Counted from the first letter of the stretch, positions 25,110 to 34,468 are shown. The stretch: DNA of 64,000 nt from Bradyrhizobium tropiciagri (GCF_001189845.1 NZ_LFLZ01000003.1:1-64000); one strand, 5' to 3'. The notes: generated by a model from the letters alone, not told the origin. Translations and numbers: made by a program.

Positions 25110-26792
25110 CTACGCCGCAGCCTTCTTCTCGTCGCGCAGCTCGCGGCGCAGGATCTTGCCGACATTGGTCTTCGGCAAATCGGTCCTGAATTCGATCTGC
25201 TTCGGCACCTTGTAGGCGGTGAGCTGGGTGGCTGAGAACTTGATGATGTCCTCGGCGGTGACGTTCGGGTCCTTCTTGACCACGAAGGCCTTCACCGCCT
25301 CGCCGGACTTTGCGTCGGGCACGCCGATCACGGCGCATTCCAGCACGCCCGGATGGCTCGCGATCACTTCCTCGATCTCGTTCGGATAGACGTTGAAGCC
25401 CGAGACCAGGATCATGTCCTTCTTGCGGTCGACGATCTTGGTGTAGCCCTTCTCGTCCATCACGCCGATGTCGCCGGTGCGGAAATAGCCGTCCGCGGTC
25501 ATCACGCGCGCGGTCTCGTCGGGCCTGTTCCAGTAGCCTGACATCACCTGCGGACCCTTGGCGCAGATTTCGCCGGCCTGGCCGATCGGCAATTCATTGC
25601 CGTCATCGTCGCGGATCGAGAGCCAGGTCGACGGGACGGGAAGGCCGATCGTGCCGGAAAACTCCTCGATCGTCGCGGGATTGCACGTCAGGGTCGGCGA
25701 CGTCTCCGACAGGCCGTAGCCTTCCGACAACGAGACGCCCGTCACCTTCAGCCACTTCTCGGCGACCGGCCGTTGCGTCGCCATGCCGCCGCCATTGGCG
25801 ATCTTCAGCTTGGAGAAGTCGAGCTTGTCGAAGCCGGGTGTGTTCAGCAGGCCGTTGTAGAGCGTGTTGACCGCCGGGAAGAAGCTGACCTGGTACTTCG
25901 ACAGTTCCTTGACGAAGCCGGCCATGTCGCGCGGATTCGGAATCAGCAGATTGGTGCCGCCGCACCGCATGCCCAGCAGATAGCACGCGGTGAGCGCAAA
26001 GACGTGATACAGCGGCAGCGCGCAGACGATGACCATCTGTTCGACGATCGGCGGCTTCGCCAGCGCCGGCTGCAGCCATGCGTCGTTCTGCAGCACGTTG
26101 GCCAGGATGTTGCGATGGAGCAGGGTCGCGCCCTTGGAAACGCCCGTGGTGCCGCCGGTGTATTGCAGGAAGGCGACGTCATCGAGCGTCAGCGCCGGCT
26201 TGTTGAGCCTGGCGGCGCGGCCGGCCGACAGCGCGTCGTTGAAAGAGACCGCGCCCGGGATCGACCAGGCCGGCACCATCTTCTTCACCCGGCGCACCAC
26301 CAGGTTGACGATCACGCCCTTGAAGCCGAGCAGGTCGCCCATGCTGCCGACGATGACGTGCTTGACCGCGGTGTTGGGCAGCACCTTCTGCACGGTGGTG
26401 GCAAAGTTCTCCAGCACGATGATCGCTTCGGCGCCGGAATCCTTCAGCTGATGCTCGAGCTCGCGCGGGGTATAGAGCGGATTGACGTTGACCACGGCAT
26501 AGCCGGCGCGCAAGACGGCTGCGGTCGCAACCGGATATTGCAGCACGTTCGGCATCATCAATGCGACCCGCGCGCCCTTCTGCAGGCCCTTGCTCTGCAG
26601 ATAGGCGCCGAGCGCCGCCGACATCTCGTCGAGCTCGCGATAGGTGATCGCCTTGTCCATGCAGATGAACGCCTTGCGATCGGCGAACTTCTTGAAGCTC
26701 TCTTCCAGCAATTCGACCAGCGACGAATATTGCGTGACGTCGATATCGGCGGGCACGCCGGCCGGATAATGCTTGAGCCAGATGCGCTCCAT
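25110..26792 (-). CDS. fadD: Long-chain fatty acid-CoA ligase
   Basis: 560 aa AMP-forming ligase that activates fatty acids for beta-oxidation or lipid synthesis at the inner membrane. The ATP/AMP motif is QYTGGTTGVSKGATLLHRN; the FACS signature region contains GYFRTGDIGVMDEKGYTKIVDRKKDMI; the C-terminal catalytic Lys is in KTNVGKILRRE. The start MERIWLKHYPAGVPADI at 26792 is typical of alphaproteobacterial FadD, with GAGGGAAAG upstream. DUF924 follows. A second ligase in this window (39467-41029) belongs to a different subgroup. Confidence 0.9.
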   Translation of the reverse strand: MERIWLKHYPAGVPADIDVTQYSSLVELLEESFKKFADRKAFICMDKAITYRELDEMSAALGAYLQSKGLQKGARVALMMPNVLQYPVATAAVLRAGYAVVNVNPLYTPRELEHQLKDSGAEAIIVLENFATTVQKVLPNTAVKHVIVGSMGDLLGFKGVIVNLVVRRVKKMVPAWSIPGAVSFNDALSAGRAARLNKPALTLDDVAFLQYTGGTTGVSKGATLLHRNILANVLQNDAWLQPALAKPPIVEQMVIVCALPLYHVFALTACYLLGMRCGGTNLLIPNPRDMAGFVKELSKYQVSFFPAVNTLYNGLLNTPGFDKLDFSKLKIANGGGMATQRPVAEKWLKVTGVSLSEGYGLSETSPTLTCNPATIEEFSGTIGLPVPSTWLSIRDDDGNELPIGQAGEICAKGPQVMSGYWNRPDETARVMTADGYFRTGDIGVMDEKGYTKIVDRKKDMILVSGFNVYPNEIEEVIASHPGVLECAVIGVPDAKSGEAVKAFVVKKDPNVTAEDIIKFSATQLTAYKVPKQIEFRTDLPKTNVGKILRRELRDEKKAAA

Positions 26793-26969
26793 AATGGTCT
26801 TTCCCTCTCTCAAATTTGGCTGACGTCCCGGATTGTTTCCGGGTTTCTCGACCCTTGGTCGTATTATTCTTGGTCGCGGTATTTCGGGCAGTATTGAGCG
26901 ATGCCGCGGCCAATGGCAAGCCGCTGCGCGCTATCGACGCATTGGGAGATCGGAGGGGGTGACGCTCTG

Positions 26970-28415
26970 TTAACCGGCCGGCTTGGCGTCGGCCTTGGGC
27001 TTGGCGTCGGCTTTCGGCTTCGCAGCCGGTTTTGCCGCCGTCGCCGGCTTGCCGGCGGGCTTTGCGGCGGCCTGTTTGTCCGCGGCCGGCTTCGCAGCTG
27101 CGGCATCCGGCTTGGCGTTGGCGTGACGCACCGGCTTGGCCGCCGGCTTGCTGTCCGGCTTGGCAGCGCTCTTGGCGGTGCTCTTGGCGTCGCCCTTCGC
27201 GTCATCGGCCGTATCGGACTTCTTGCCCGCGACGCGGGTGTGCTTGCCCTTGGTGCGCTTGACCGGCTGCAGCTTCTCGGTGTCGGCCTCAACCGCGGCG
27301 ATCAGCGCTGCGCCGGTCTTGGTCGGCCCCGTATAAACCACGACCGGTTCGGACGCCGCCGCCGGCTGCGCCAGCATGTCGGCCGGCTTGGTCGGCATCG
27401 CGGCCTGCAGGCCCGAGGCGAAGAAGCTCACGCCGCTGTCGCCGTTGGTGCTCGCGCCGGCGCTGGCGACGGTGTCTTCGCCGTCCTCGTCGCTGGCGGG
27501 CCGCTTGTGCTTGGCGCCGCACATCTCCTCGCGCAGGTTCGGCGGGGTGGAATCGATCGGCACCAGATTGTCGACGGTGCCGAGCGAGGGCCGCAGCCAC
27601 GCCAGCCCGTTATTGGCAAAGCCGCGATCCAGCAGCTGCGCGGCGCGGATCGCGCGCATGCGGCCCGAGGAGGCGCCGAGCACCACCGCGATCAGCCGCT
27701 TGCCGTCGCGCGTCGCCGACGCCACGAGGTTGTAGCCGGACGCGCAGATGAAGCCGGTCTTGAAGCCGTCGGCGCCCGGATAGCGGCCGATCAGCTTGTT
27801 GAAATTCTGGGTGATGCGGCGGCCGAAGCGGATCGAGGGGATGTGAACGAAATACTCGTATTCCGGCAGGTCGCGGATGATGGCGCGGGCGAGGATCGCC
27901 ATGTCGCGCGCCGAGGTGATCTGGCCGTCGGCGGGCAGGCCGTTCGGGTTGACATAGCTCGTTTGCGTCATGCCGAGCTTTTGCGCGGTCTGGTTCATTT
28001 CGCCGGCAAAGCCGTCGATCGAGCCGCCGATGCCCTCGGCCAGCACCACGGCCATGTCGTTGGCCGACTTCACCAGCATCATCTTCAGCGCGTTGTCGAC
28101 GGTGACCTGGGTGCCGGGCCGGAAGCCCATCTTCGAGGGCGACTGCGATGATGCCGTCGGCGACACCGTGAGCAGCGTGTCGAGCGAGACGCGGCCGTCC
28201 TTGACCGCCTTCAGCGTGACATAGGCCGTCATCAGCTTGCTGAGCGAAGCCGGGTACCACGGCATCGTCGCATTGTCGGCCTGCAGCACCTTTCCGGTAT
28301 CGGCCTCGACCACCAGCAGCGCCTCGGCCTGCGCCATCTGCGGCGTTGCGATGGCGAGCATCGCGACGGCCAGAATCCATTTCAACGACGGGCGCAGCGG
28401 GCGAGGAAAATGCAC
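26970..28415 (-). CDS. D-alanyl-D-alanine carboxypeptidase (PBP5/6-like) with long basic tail
   Basis: 481 aa from GTG 28415. The signal peptide is residues 1-30 (WILAVAMLAIATPQMAQA). The penicillin-binding motifs of peptidase family S11 are intact: Ser57-x-x-Lys60 (SLSK), Ser117-Ala-Asn119 and KTG in DGFKTGF. It trims stem pentapeptides of peptidoglycan in the periplasm. After about residue 300 there is no PBP5 C-terminal domain; instead a linker and about 120 residues very rich in Ala, Lys and Pro, with repeated AAKPA and KADAKP units. The tail may bind anionic cell-wall polymers. A longer start at 28517 would bury the signal peptide. Confidence 0.9.
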   Translation of the reverse strand: MHFPRPLRPSLKWILAVAMLAIATPQMAQAEALLVVEADTGKVLQADNATMPWYPASLSKLMTAYVTLKAVKDGRVSLDTLLTVSPTASSQSPSKMGFRPGTQVTVDNALKMMLVKSANDMAVVLAEGIGGSIDGFAGEMNQTAQKLGMTQTSYVNPNGLPADGQITSARDMAILARAIIRDLPEYEYFVHIPSIRFGRRITQNFNKLIGRYPGADGFKTGFICASGYNLVASATRDGKRLIAVVLGASSGRMRAIRAAQLLDRGFANNGLAWLRPSLGTVDNLVPIDSTPPNLREEMCGAKHKRPASDEDGEDTVASAGASTNGDSGVSFFASGLQAAMPTKPADMLAQPAAASEPVVVYTGPTKTGAALIAAVEADTEKLQPVKRTKGKHTRVAGKKSDTADDAKGDAKSTAKSAAKPDSKPAAKPVRHANAKPDAAAAKPAADKQAAAKPAGKPATAAKPAAKPKADAKPKADAKPAG

Positions 28416-28617
28416 GAGTCCGGTTCCGGTCCTTTGAGACCCGCCTTGAAAAAAGGAGGTCTTGCGATGTGACGTACGGGTTTCAAGCGTGTCCGGCGCC
28501 GCGTCGCGGCAATGCAAACCCTATACCGGCTTGCCAGCAGAGAACAGAGGCTGGCCAATTATATCGTGGACGAAATCGGCTGAATTTCGGCAGCCGCCTC
28601 AATTGGAAAGGGGAGAA

Positions 28618-30396
28618 TTATGGTGTCTCGATGCCGGCGCGCGCCCGTTCCTGGACCAGGAACTGGGCCCGCGCGAGCTCGGCAAAACGCCCGCCTTTCG
28701 CCACCAGTTCATCGAAAGTTCCGCTTTCGATCACCCGTCCCTGGTCGAACAGCAGGATGCGGGTGGCGTGGCGGATGGTCGAGAGGCGGTGCGCGATCAC
28801 GAAGGTGGTGCGGCCCTTCATCACTTCGTCGAGAGCAGCGTTCACCTTGGCCTCGGTGACGGCGTCGAGCGCGCTGGTCGCCTCGTCGAGGATCAGGATC
28901 GGCGGGTCCTTGAGCAGCGCCCGCGCAATCGACAACCGCTGGCGCTCGCCGCCGGACAGCATGCGGCCGCGCTCGCCGGCATGGGTGTCGAACTTCTTCT
29001 CGCTGCGCTCGATGAAATCCAGCGCCTGCGCGCGCGCCGCGGCGGTGCGCAGTTCCTCGTCGGTCGCGTCGGGCTTGCCGACACGCAGATTGTCGGCGAG
29101 CGAACGGTTGAACAGCAGCGCCTCCTGAAACACCACGCCGATGTTCCGCCGCAGCGCCGTCAGCTTCAGCGCGCGGATGTCCATACCGTCGATCTTGATG
29201 ATGCCGGATTGCGGATCGAACGCGCGGTGCAGCAGCGCGATCGCGGTGGACTTGCCGGCGCCGGTCGAGCCGACCAGCGCGATGGTCTGGCCGGGCAGCG
29301 CGGTGAAGCTGAGATCCTCGATCGCCGGCCGCTTGCCGTCATAAGAGAACGAGACGTCGTTGAATTCGACGAGGCCCGACAGCCGGCCGGGATCGACCGC
29401 GCCCGGACGGTCACGCACCGCCGGCACCGCATCGAGCACGTCGAAGAATTCCTGCAGCCGCGGCGCTTCCATGAACACGTTGTTGATGAAGCTCACCACC
29501 TGCTCGAGCTTCTGGATCAGCATGGTGGCGAACGAGACGAACATCACGATCTCGCCGACCGTGGTGAGCCCCTCATTGTGGAGCGCGATGCCGACGGTGA
29601 AGATCGCGAGCACCGTGATGGTGGTCGAGGCGCGGGTGATCACGGTGACCATCGCCCACCACGACAGCACCGGCATCTGCACCGCGAGCAGCTTGTCGGC
29701 GACGTAGCGCAGGCCCTGCACCTCGGAATCGATCCGCACGAAGCTCTGGACCAGCGCGACGTTGCCGAGCGCGTCGGAGGCGCGCGCCGAGAGGTCGCTG
29801 TAATAGGCTTCGACCTCGCTCTGCATGCCGTAGGTCTTGCGCACCACCATCGTGGTCAGCACGGTGAACACGACGCAGAGCACGAACAGCAGGATGGCAA
29901 GCCGCCAATTGATGTAGAGCGCGAGCGGCAGCAGCACGACCAGCGACATGATCGCGGCGAAATGCTCGCGGAAGAAGCCGAGCCAGAGCCGCCACAGCGC
30001 ATCGGTGCCGTTCAGCATCACCTTCATCAGCCGCCCGGAATGGGTGCCGGAGTGGAAGGTCAGCGGCAGCTGCAGGATGTGCTCGAAATAATCGGTCAGC
30101 ACCGCCTGGCGCTGGCGGTGCGCCAGCCGGTCGGCCTGCAATGCGACGACCGCGCTGCAGCCGATCGTGAACAGGCCGAACGCCGCCCAGGCCACCAGCA
30201 GCGGCCATGCCGAATTCGTCGCGAACAGCCCGGTGACCGGCCGGCCGGACAGCACGTCGACGATCTTGCCGAACAGCACCGGCTCGGCGAATTGCGCGCC
30301 GGCGAGCAGCATGTTGGCGGCGGCGAGAATCCAGCCGAGCCGCGCCTCCTTGCCGAGCAGTTCGAGGACGCGGGTATAGAGGCGGAGCATGGACAT
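28618..30396 (-). CDS. ndvA: Cyclic beta-glucan ABC exporter (ATP-binding/permease)
   Basis: 592 aa half-transporter: six TM segments in residues about 15-310, then a nucleotide-binding domain with Walker [10 protein letters not shown], signature LSGGERQR and Walker [13 protein letters not shown]. The N-terminus [19 protein letters not shown] and [16 protein letters not shown] match NdvA/ChvA, which export cyclic beta-1,2- or 1,3/1,6-glucans to the periplasm, needed for osmoadaptation and nodulation or virulence. I chose ATG 30396; ATG 30432 and 30390 are alternatives. The glucan synthase gene is not in this window. Confidence 0.9.
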   Translation of the reverse strand: MSMLRLYTRVLELLGKEARLGWILAAANMLLAGAQFAEPVLFGKIVDVLSGRPVTGLFATNSAWPLLVAWAAFGLFTIGCSAVVALQADRLAHRQRQAVLTDYFEHILQLPLTFHSGTHSGRLMKVMLNGTDALWRLWLGFFREHFAAIMSLVVLLPLALYINWRLAILLFVLCVVFTVLTTMVVRKTYGMQSEVEAYYSDLSARASDALGNVALVQSFVRIDSEVQGLRYVADKLLAVQMPVLSWWAMVTVITRASTTITVLAIFTVGIALHNEGLTTVGEIVMFVSFATMLIQKLEQVVSFINNVFMEAPRLQEFFDVLDAVPAVRDRPGAVDPGRLSGLVEFNDVSFSYDGKRPAIEDLSFTALPGQTIALVGSTGAGKSTAIALLHRAFDPQSGIIKIDGMDIRALKLTALRRNIGVVFQEALLFNRSLADNLRVGKPDATDEELRTAAARAQALDFIERSEKKFDTHAGERGRMLSGGERQRLSIARALLKDPPILILDEATSALDAVTEAKVNAALDEVMKGRTTFVIAHRLSTIRHATRILLFDQGRVIESGTFDELVAKGGRFAELARAQFLVQERARAGIETP

Positions 30397-30528
30397 GCCG
30401 GCGGGACTCGTAAGCGGTGGGCGCCGGGCCATTGTAAGCCGGGATTACGACGGAGAACTACCCACTTTCCTTGTTCGGTCCACACACTTCGACGCCCAGT
30501 CCTGAGGCGCTGGTGAACAAATGCAGCC

Positions 30529-30615
30529 AGTCATTGCGAGGAGCGAAGCGACGAAGCAATCCATCCATCCCCGCACGGGGACAGATGGATTGCTTCGCTT
30601 CGCTCGCAATGACGG
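30529..30615. repeat. Interspersed palindromic repeat, GTCATTGCGAGGAGCG family (copy 3, short form)
   Basis: GTCATTGCGAGGAGCGAAGCGACGAAGCAATCCAT pairs with ATGGATTGCTTCGCTTCGCTCGCAATGAC around a short spacer. It is shorter than the copies at 252-374 and 10210-10330 because the middle segment is reduced. It lies between the convergence-free ends of ndvA and the binding-protein gene. Confidence 0.85.
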
Positions 30616-30648
30616 CGGAGGGGCCGGTCTCTTGGCGGAGGACGCGCC

Positions 30649-31704
30649 TCAATTCACCAGCCGGCCGTCGATCGGCGGCAGGAATTGATCGTCGAAGATG
30701 TCGGCGGCGTTCGGCCGCTTCTGGAATTTGAAGTCTTCCGCGAGCTGGTCGATCGATCGCTCGAAACGCTCCGGCTCGATGCCGCCGAGACCGTTGCGCT
30801 TCACCTCGGCGGTCAGGATGTTGTCGCGGATGATGGCGCCGAGCCGCTCGAGCTCCAGATCGCGCGAACCACCGTCCATCCGGCTCACCACCTCGCTTGC
30901 GGCGCGGGCCGGGTCCTTGACGGCGAGATTGGTGCCGCCGACCGCCGCGCGCACGAAGCCCTTCACCGCGTCCGGCTTCGCTGCGGCAAGGTGCGGGCTG
31001 ACGATCACGGCAAAGCCGTAGGCTTCGCAGCCATAGTCGGCGAAGCGCAGCACCGCAAGATCGTCGGCGGGCACGCCGCGATCGCGCAGATTGATCGCCG
31101 AGAGATAGGAGAAGCCGGTCACCGCATCGACCTGGCCTGCGGACAGCATCGGCTCGCGCACCGCGGCGCTGATCGTGTTCTGCTTCACGCTCGATAGCTT
31201 GATGCCGTTCTGCTTGGCGACCGCGGGCCACAGCCGGATCGAGAGGTCGCCCTCGGCAACGCCAAGGCTCTTGCCCTCCATGTCCGCCAGCGCCTTGATG
31301 CCGCGGCTCTTGCGGGCAATGATCGCGTATGGCGCCTGGTTGAACAGCACGAACACCGCCTTGACGGGGGCCGCGTCCGGCTTGTCGCGAAAGCGGATCA
31401 GCGAGTTGATGTCGACGAGCGCGAAATCGCTCGAGCCGTCGGCGACGCGCGCGATTGCGTCCGCCGAACTGGTGGCAACGTTGGTGCCGACCGCGAGGCC
31501 CTCGGCGCTGAACAGGCCGCCGACCGACGCCATCACGAATGGTGCAGCGGCCGCGTCAAGCGGACGGTCGAGCGTGAACTGGATGGTGAGCGGCTGCGGC
31601 TGATCGCCGGCGTGCAGCGGCGTCAGCGCCGGCCACACGCCGCCCGAGAGGCCGATCGTGCCGGCCAGTATCCAGCGGAGAACGGTGGTCCGACTTACAT
31701 GCAT
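30649..31704 (-). CDS. ABC transporter substrate-binding protein (NrtA/SsuA/ThiY-like), orphan
   Basis: 351 aa. A signal peptide (TVLRWILAGTIGLSGGVWP) is followed by the periplasmic binding fold of the nitrate/sulfonate/taurine class: TIQFTLDRPLDAAAAPFVMASVGGLF, SSADAIARVADGSSDFALVDIN, IKALADMEGKSLGVAEGD and AGQVDAVTGFSYL. Ligand not deducible. No permease or ATPase gene lies nearby, so it must work with components encoded elsewhere or has another role. ATG 31704 was chosen because it directly precedes the signal peptide. Confidence 0.88.
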   Translation of the reverse strand: MHVSRTTVLRWILAGTIGLSGGVWPALTPLHAGDQPQPLTIQFTLDRPLDAAAAPFVMASVGGLFSAEGLAVGTNVATSSADAIARVADGSSDFALVDINSLIRFRDKPDAAPVKAVFVLFNQAPYAIIARKSRGIKALADMEGKSLGVAEGDLSIRLWPAVAKQNGIKLSSVKQNTISAAVREPMLSAGQVDAVTGFSYLSAINLRDRGVPADDLAVLRFADYGCEAYGFAVIVSPHLAAAKPDAVKGFVRAAVGGTNLAVKDPARAASEVVSRMDGGSRDLELERLGAIIRDNILTAEVKRNGLGGIEPERFERSIDQLAEDFKFQKRPNAADIFDDQFLPPIDGRLVN

Positions 31705-31940
31705 CGTGACATCCGGGAGGCGAGACAAAGTGCCGCGCCGGCTGCGCGCCTTGGTCATGACATCGAATGCGCCAAGGCAACGGTCATTTCAAGCTGCAAT
31801 TTCAGGCGTTATTCGCATTCATTCTGCCCCGGGCAAGGTGAACGGCCGATGACTGCCTCGATTTCACCTTGGGTTGTTCAGCTTGCATTCGGTTTCGGGA
31901 ACCTAATCTGGAGGGAGTGGTTAGCTTACCAAGGCCCGAC

Positions 31941-31976
31941 GGGCCGGCTTCCACAAAGGCCGGCTTCCACAAAGGA
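31941..31976. repeat. Tandem 16-base direct repeat upstream of the Tyr/Gly-rich gene
   Basis: GGCCGGCTTCCACAAA occurs twice back to back (AAGGCCGGCTTCCACAAAGGA), ending at the likely ribosome binding site AAAGGA of the next gene. A duplication here repeats the Shine-Dalgarno-like AAAGG and may influence translation or result from slippage. Confidence 0.65.
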
Positions 31977-31984
31977 TGACTGCA

Positions 31985-32419
31985 ATGTTTGCGCGAAAAG
32001 GTGTTTTTTCGTCTGTTGGCCGCGCAGCCACATTGGCAACGGTTGCCGCGGTGGCGTTGACGGCCGTTGAGCCGACGATGGCGTTCGCAGGCTCCGCTCC
32101 GGCGGGCAAGGCTGCGGCCATGACTACATCGCACGGCACGAGCGGCGCGACCGACATCAGCGCGCGCCGTCGTTACTATGGCGGCGGTGGCGCGGCTGCC
32201 GCGGCTGCGTTCGCCGGGATCGTCGGCACCGGTCTTGCGATCGCCGCGGCGCAGAGCCGCCGCGACTATTACGACTCCTACGGCTACTATGACGGCCCCG
32301 GCTACTACGGTGGTCCGGCCTATTATGGTGGTGGCCCGGTCTATTACGGCGGCGGACCGTATTATGGTTATCACGGCTATTACGGGCGCCGTTCGCAACT
32401 GCCCTATACGCCGTACTGA
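31985..32419 (+). CDS. Secreted Tyr/Gly-rich protein
   Basis: 144 aa. The start is followed by a long signal-like segment (TLATVAAVALTAVEPTMAFA). A hydrophobic Ala/Gly stretch (GGGGAAAAAAFAGIVGTGLAIAA) may insert in a membrane. The last 55 residues are built of irregular YYGG/YGGGP/YYGYHGYYG units, with no Cys. Such Tyr-Gly-rich short exported proteins are frequent in Bradyrhizobium and have no established role. ATG 31985 has AAAGGA at nine bases; ATG 31976 is in frame but lacks a site. A strong terminator follows. Confidence 0.7.
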   Translation: MFARKGVFSSVGRAATLATVAAVALTAVEPTMAFAGSAPAGKAAAMTTSHGTSGATDISARRRYYGGGGAAAAAAFAGIVGTGLAIAAAQSRRDYYDSYGYYDGPGYYGGPAYYGGGPVYYGGGPYYGYHGYYGRRSQLPYTPY

Positions 32420-32456
32420 CACCGTCGTCGGTTCTCACAACTGTCACAAAGCATCG

Positions 32457-32486
32457 ATCCACCGGCTGCGAGGCCGGTGGATTTTT
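32457..32486 (+). terminator. Intrinsic terminator
   Basis: ATCCACCGGC-TGCGAG-GCCGGTGGAT followed by TTTTT: a 10-bp GC-rich stem with a U-tract, 38 bp after the stop of the Tyr/Gly-rich gene. Confidence 0.88.
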
Positions 32487-32541
32487 CGTTGTCAGTCCGG
32501 CCGTTAACACGCTGGCGACGCGTTTCGATTAGGCTCGCAGG

Positions 32542-32955
32542 ATGAGTGATTCGATCGAGCGGCTTTACCAGGCGGTGATCGCGGCCAGGGATCTTGATCC
32601 GGCTACGTCGCGCACGGCACGGCTGTTCCAGCGCGGGCCGGCCAAGATGGCCAAGAAGCTCGCCGAGGAAGCGGTCGAGGTCGTGATCGACGCCATCAGC
32701 GGCAAGCCGGATGCCGTCGTCCGCGAGAGCGCGGACCTGCTCTACAATCTTACGGTTCTGTGGGCGTCGGCCGGCGTGAAGCCGGAGGATGTCTGGCGCG
32801 AGATGGAGCGGCGCGAGCGGCTGCTCGGGATCGCCGAGAAGCTGCCGAAGTCACCGGTCAAGGTCCCCAAGAGCCTGCCCAAGACCGCACCGGTCCCGGT
32901 GGTGCGGCGTCGAATTGTCGCGCTGGAGAGCCGGCTGCGTAAACGGCAGCCGTAA
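32542..32955 (+). CDS. Phosphoribosyl-ATP pyrophosphatase-like protein (HisE family)
   Basis: 137 aa. The MazG-like/PRA-PH helical domain covers residues 1-100, with KMAKKLAEEAVEVVIDAISG and VRESADLLYNLTVLWASAGV carrying the acidic metal-binding residues (EE-xx-E and ES-AD). HisE hydrolyses phosphoribosyl-ATP in histidine synthesis. The gene is not next to other his genes, and residues 105-137 are an unusual Lys/Pro/Arg-rich tail. It may be a second HisE-like paralogue acting on another nucleotide; the main hisE would be expected in the his cluster elsewhere. Confidence 0.8.
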   Translation: MSDSIERLYQAVIAARDLDPATSRTARLFQRGPAKMAKKLAEEAVEVVIDAISGKPDAVVRESADLLYNLTVLWASAGVKPEDVWREMERRERLLGIAEKLPKSPVKVPKSLPKTAPVPVVRRRIVALESRLRKRQP

Positions 32956-32987
32956 ACCCAACAAGAAAGGCTGGAACGCCCGATGCC

Positions 32988-33095
32988 CCGTCATCCTGAG
33001 GAGCGCGCTCTTGCGCGCGTCTCGAAGGATGCACGGCCCGGCTGGTGGCCGATTCATCCTTCGAGACGCCGCTTCGCGGCTCCTCAGGATGACGG
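32988..33095. repeat. Palindromic repeat, CCGTCATCCTGAGGAGC...GCTCCTCAGGATGACGG
   Basis: Perfect outer arms CCGTCATCCTGAGGAGC/GCTCCTCAGGATGACGG and an inner pair GCGTCTCGAAGGATG / CATCCTTCGAGACGC around about 25 bases. A related element is at 39305-39443. Intergenic, between the HisE-like and DedA genes. Confidence 0.88.
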
Positions 33096-33200
33096 TCAGA
33101 GAGGTTGGCTCGCTGTGGCGATCCGATATCGTTGAAAATCGACCCTATTCGGCCCAATCCCGGCATGGACAAATCGGCTCCATGATGGTTCATCGCGCCC

Positions 33201-33782
33201 ATGTTGAAACGGATTTACGACTGGTGCGTCGAGGCGGCCGACAAGCCCTACGCACTCTGGATTCTCGCGGCCGTCGCCTTCGCGGAGAGCTCCTTCTTCC
33301 CGATCCCTCCCGACATCATGCTGCTGCCGATGTCGTTGGCGCGGCCGAAGCGGGCGTGGTGGTTCGCGACGGTCTGCACCATCGCCTCGGTTGCCGGCGG
33401 CGTGCTCGGCTATGCGATCGGCGCGCTGCTCTACGACTCGGTCGGGCAATGGCTGATCCATCTCTACGGCCTCTCCGACAAGGTCGACGCGTTCCGCGCC
33501 TCCTATGCCGAGTGGGGCGCCGTGATCATCCTGGTGAAGGGGCTGACGCCGATCCCCTACAAGCTGGTGACGATCACCTCGGGTTTTGCCGGTTACAACA
33601 TCTGGCTGTTCATCCTGTGCTCGATCGTCGCACGCGGCGGCCGCTTCTTCTTCGTCGCGGTGCTGCTCAACCGCTATGGCGATGTCATCCGCGCCGAGCT
33701 CGAGAAGCGGCTCGGCCTGTGGGTCGCGATCGGCGCGATCGTGCTGGTGCTGGGCTTCGTTGCCGCATTCAAGCTGATCTGA
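33201..33782 (+). CDS. DedA/YqaA family membrane protein
   Basis: 193 aa with about four to five TM segments. Characteristic stretches of the VTT/DedA fold: AFAESSFFPIPPDIMLLPMSLA (acidic residue followed by a Pro-rich re-entrant loop), AGGVLGYAIGALLYDSVG and the second loop VKGLTPIPYKLVTITSGFAGYN. DedA-like proteins are linked to undecaprenyl-phosphate or phospholipid flipping and to membrane energetics; the YqaA branch is less well characterised. No strong ribosome binding site is visible before ATG 33201. Confidence 0.88.
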   Translation: MLKRIYDWCVEAADKPYALWILAAVAFAESSFFPIPPDIMLLPMSLARPKRAWWFATVCTIASVAGGVLGYAIGALLYDSVGQWLIHLYGLSDKVDAFRASYAEWGAVIILVKGLTPIPYKLVTITSGFAGYNIWLFILCSIVARGGRFFFVAVLLNRYGDVIRAELEKRLGLWVAIGAIVLVLGFVAAFKLI

Positions 33783-33864
33783 CCAAAGTTCAAGTCGTTC
33801 GCGTCTTTGCGCGAGGACGGCTTCGGACTACGCTCGCTGCGATGGCTGATGGAATCTGCAACCG

Positions 33865-34404
33865 GTGAATCCCGCGCGGCTCAATCCCGCCAAGGCGCGC
33901 ATTGCTATGGCGGGCCTTGCGCTGTCGATGGCGCTGCCTGCGATCGAGGGCGGATGGGCTCAGACTGTGTCGCCCTCGCTCGGCGTGCAGTCGCCGACGC
34001 CGCAGCCCGCTGAGTCTCAGCAGCAGCAGATCGAGCTGCCGCCGGCACCGGTGGAGCGCGAGAAACCCGGACTGATCAACGAAATCGGAAAACTGTTCGA
34101 GAAGTCGAAGTCGGCGCTGCCACAGCTGAAGAGCCCCAGCGAGACCTTCGACGACTTGTCGAACCTGGCACGCCCCTCGAGCATGGTGACCGGGCGCGCC
34201 GCCTGCGTGGTGGCCGCGAACGGTGCGCCCGACTGCAAGATCGGCGCCGACCGGCTGTGCCAGAGCAAGGGGTTCAAGGAAGGCAAGGGCATCGATATCG
34301 ACACGTCGGAAAAATGCTCGCCGCTGGTCTATTTGCCGGGCCACAAGCGCGGCCCGAACGACTGCAAGACGGAAAATTTCGTGACACGGGCGGTCTGCCA
34401 ATAG
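33865..34404 (+). CDS. Secreted hypothetical protein
   Basis: 179 aa from GTG 33865. The signal peptide (KARIAMAGLALSMALPAIEG) ends near GWA-Q. A Gln/Pro-rich linker (TPQPAESQQQQIELPPAPVE) follows and then a globular part with seven Cys (AACVV, PDCKIG, RLCQSKG, EKCSPL, DCKTE, AVCQ and one more near), ending in a terminal Cys-Gln. Three disulphides are likely in the periplasm. Conserved hypothetical; function not known. The start codon is uncertain because no clear ribosome site precedes it. Confidence 0.72.
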   Translation: MNPARLNPAKARIAMAGLALSMALPAIEGGWAQTVSPSLGVQSPTPQPAESQQQQIELPPAPVEREKPGLINEIGKLFEKSKSALPQLKSPSETFDDLSNLARPSSMVTGRAACVVAANGAPDCKIGADRLCQSKGFKEGKGIDIDTSEKCSPLVYLPGHKRGPNDCKTENFVTRAVCQ

Positions 34405-34468
34405 CGGCGGCGAGGCTTGCGTCTAGAGAGTGATGCGATTGGGTCGAACTGGATTAACAGCGGAGGTT

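Noticed and set aside
26901..28151. A long plus-strand frame with Gly/Arg repeats opposite the carboxypeptidase tail
   Set aside because: The repeats are the complement of the Ala/Lys/Pro codons of the real gene; no signal or domain supports it.
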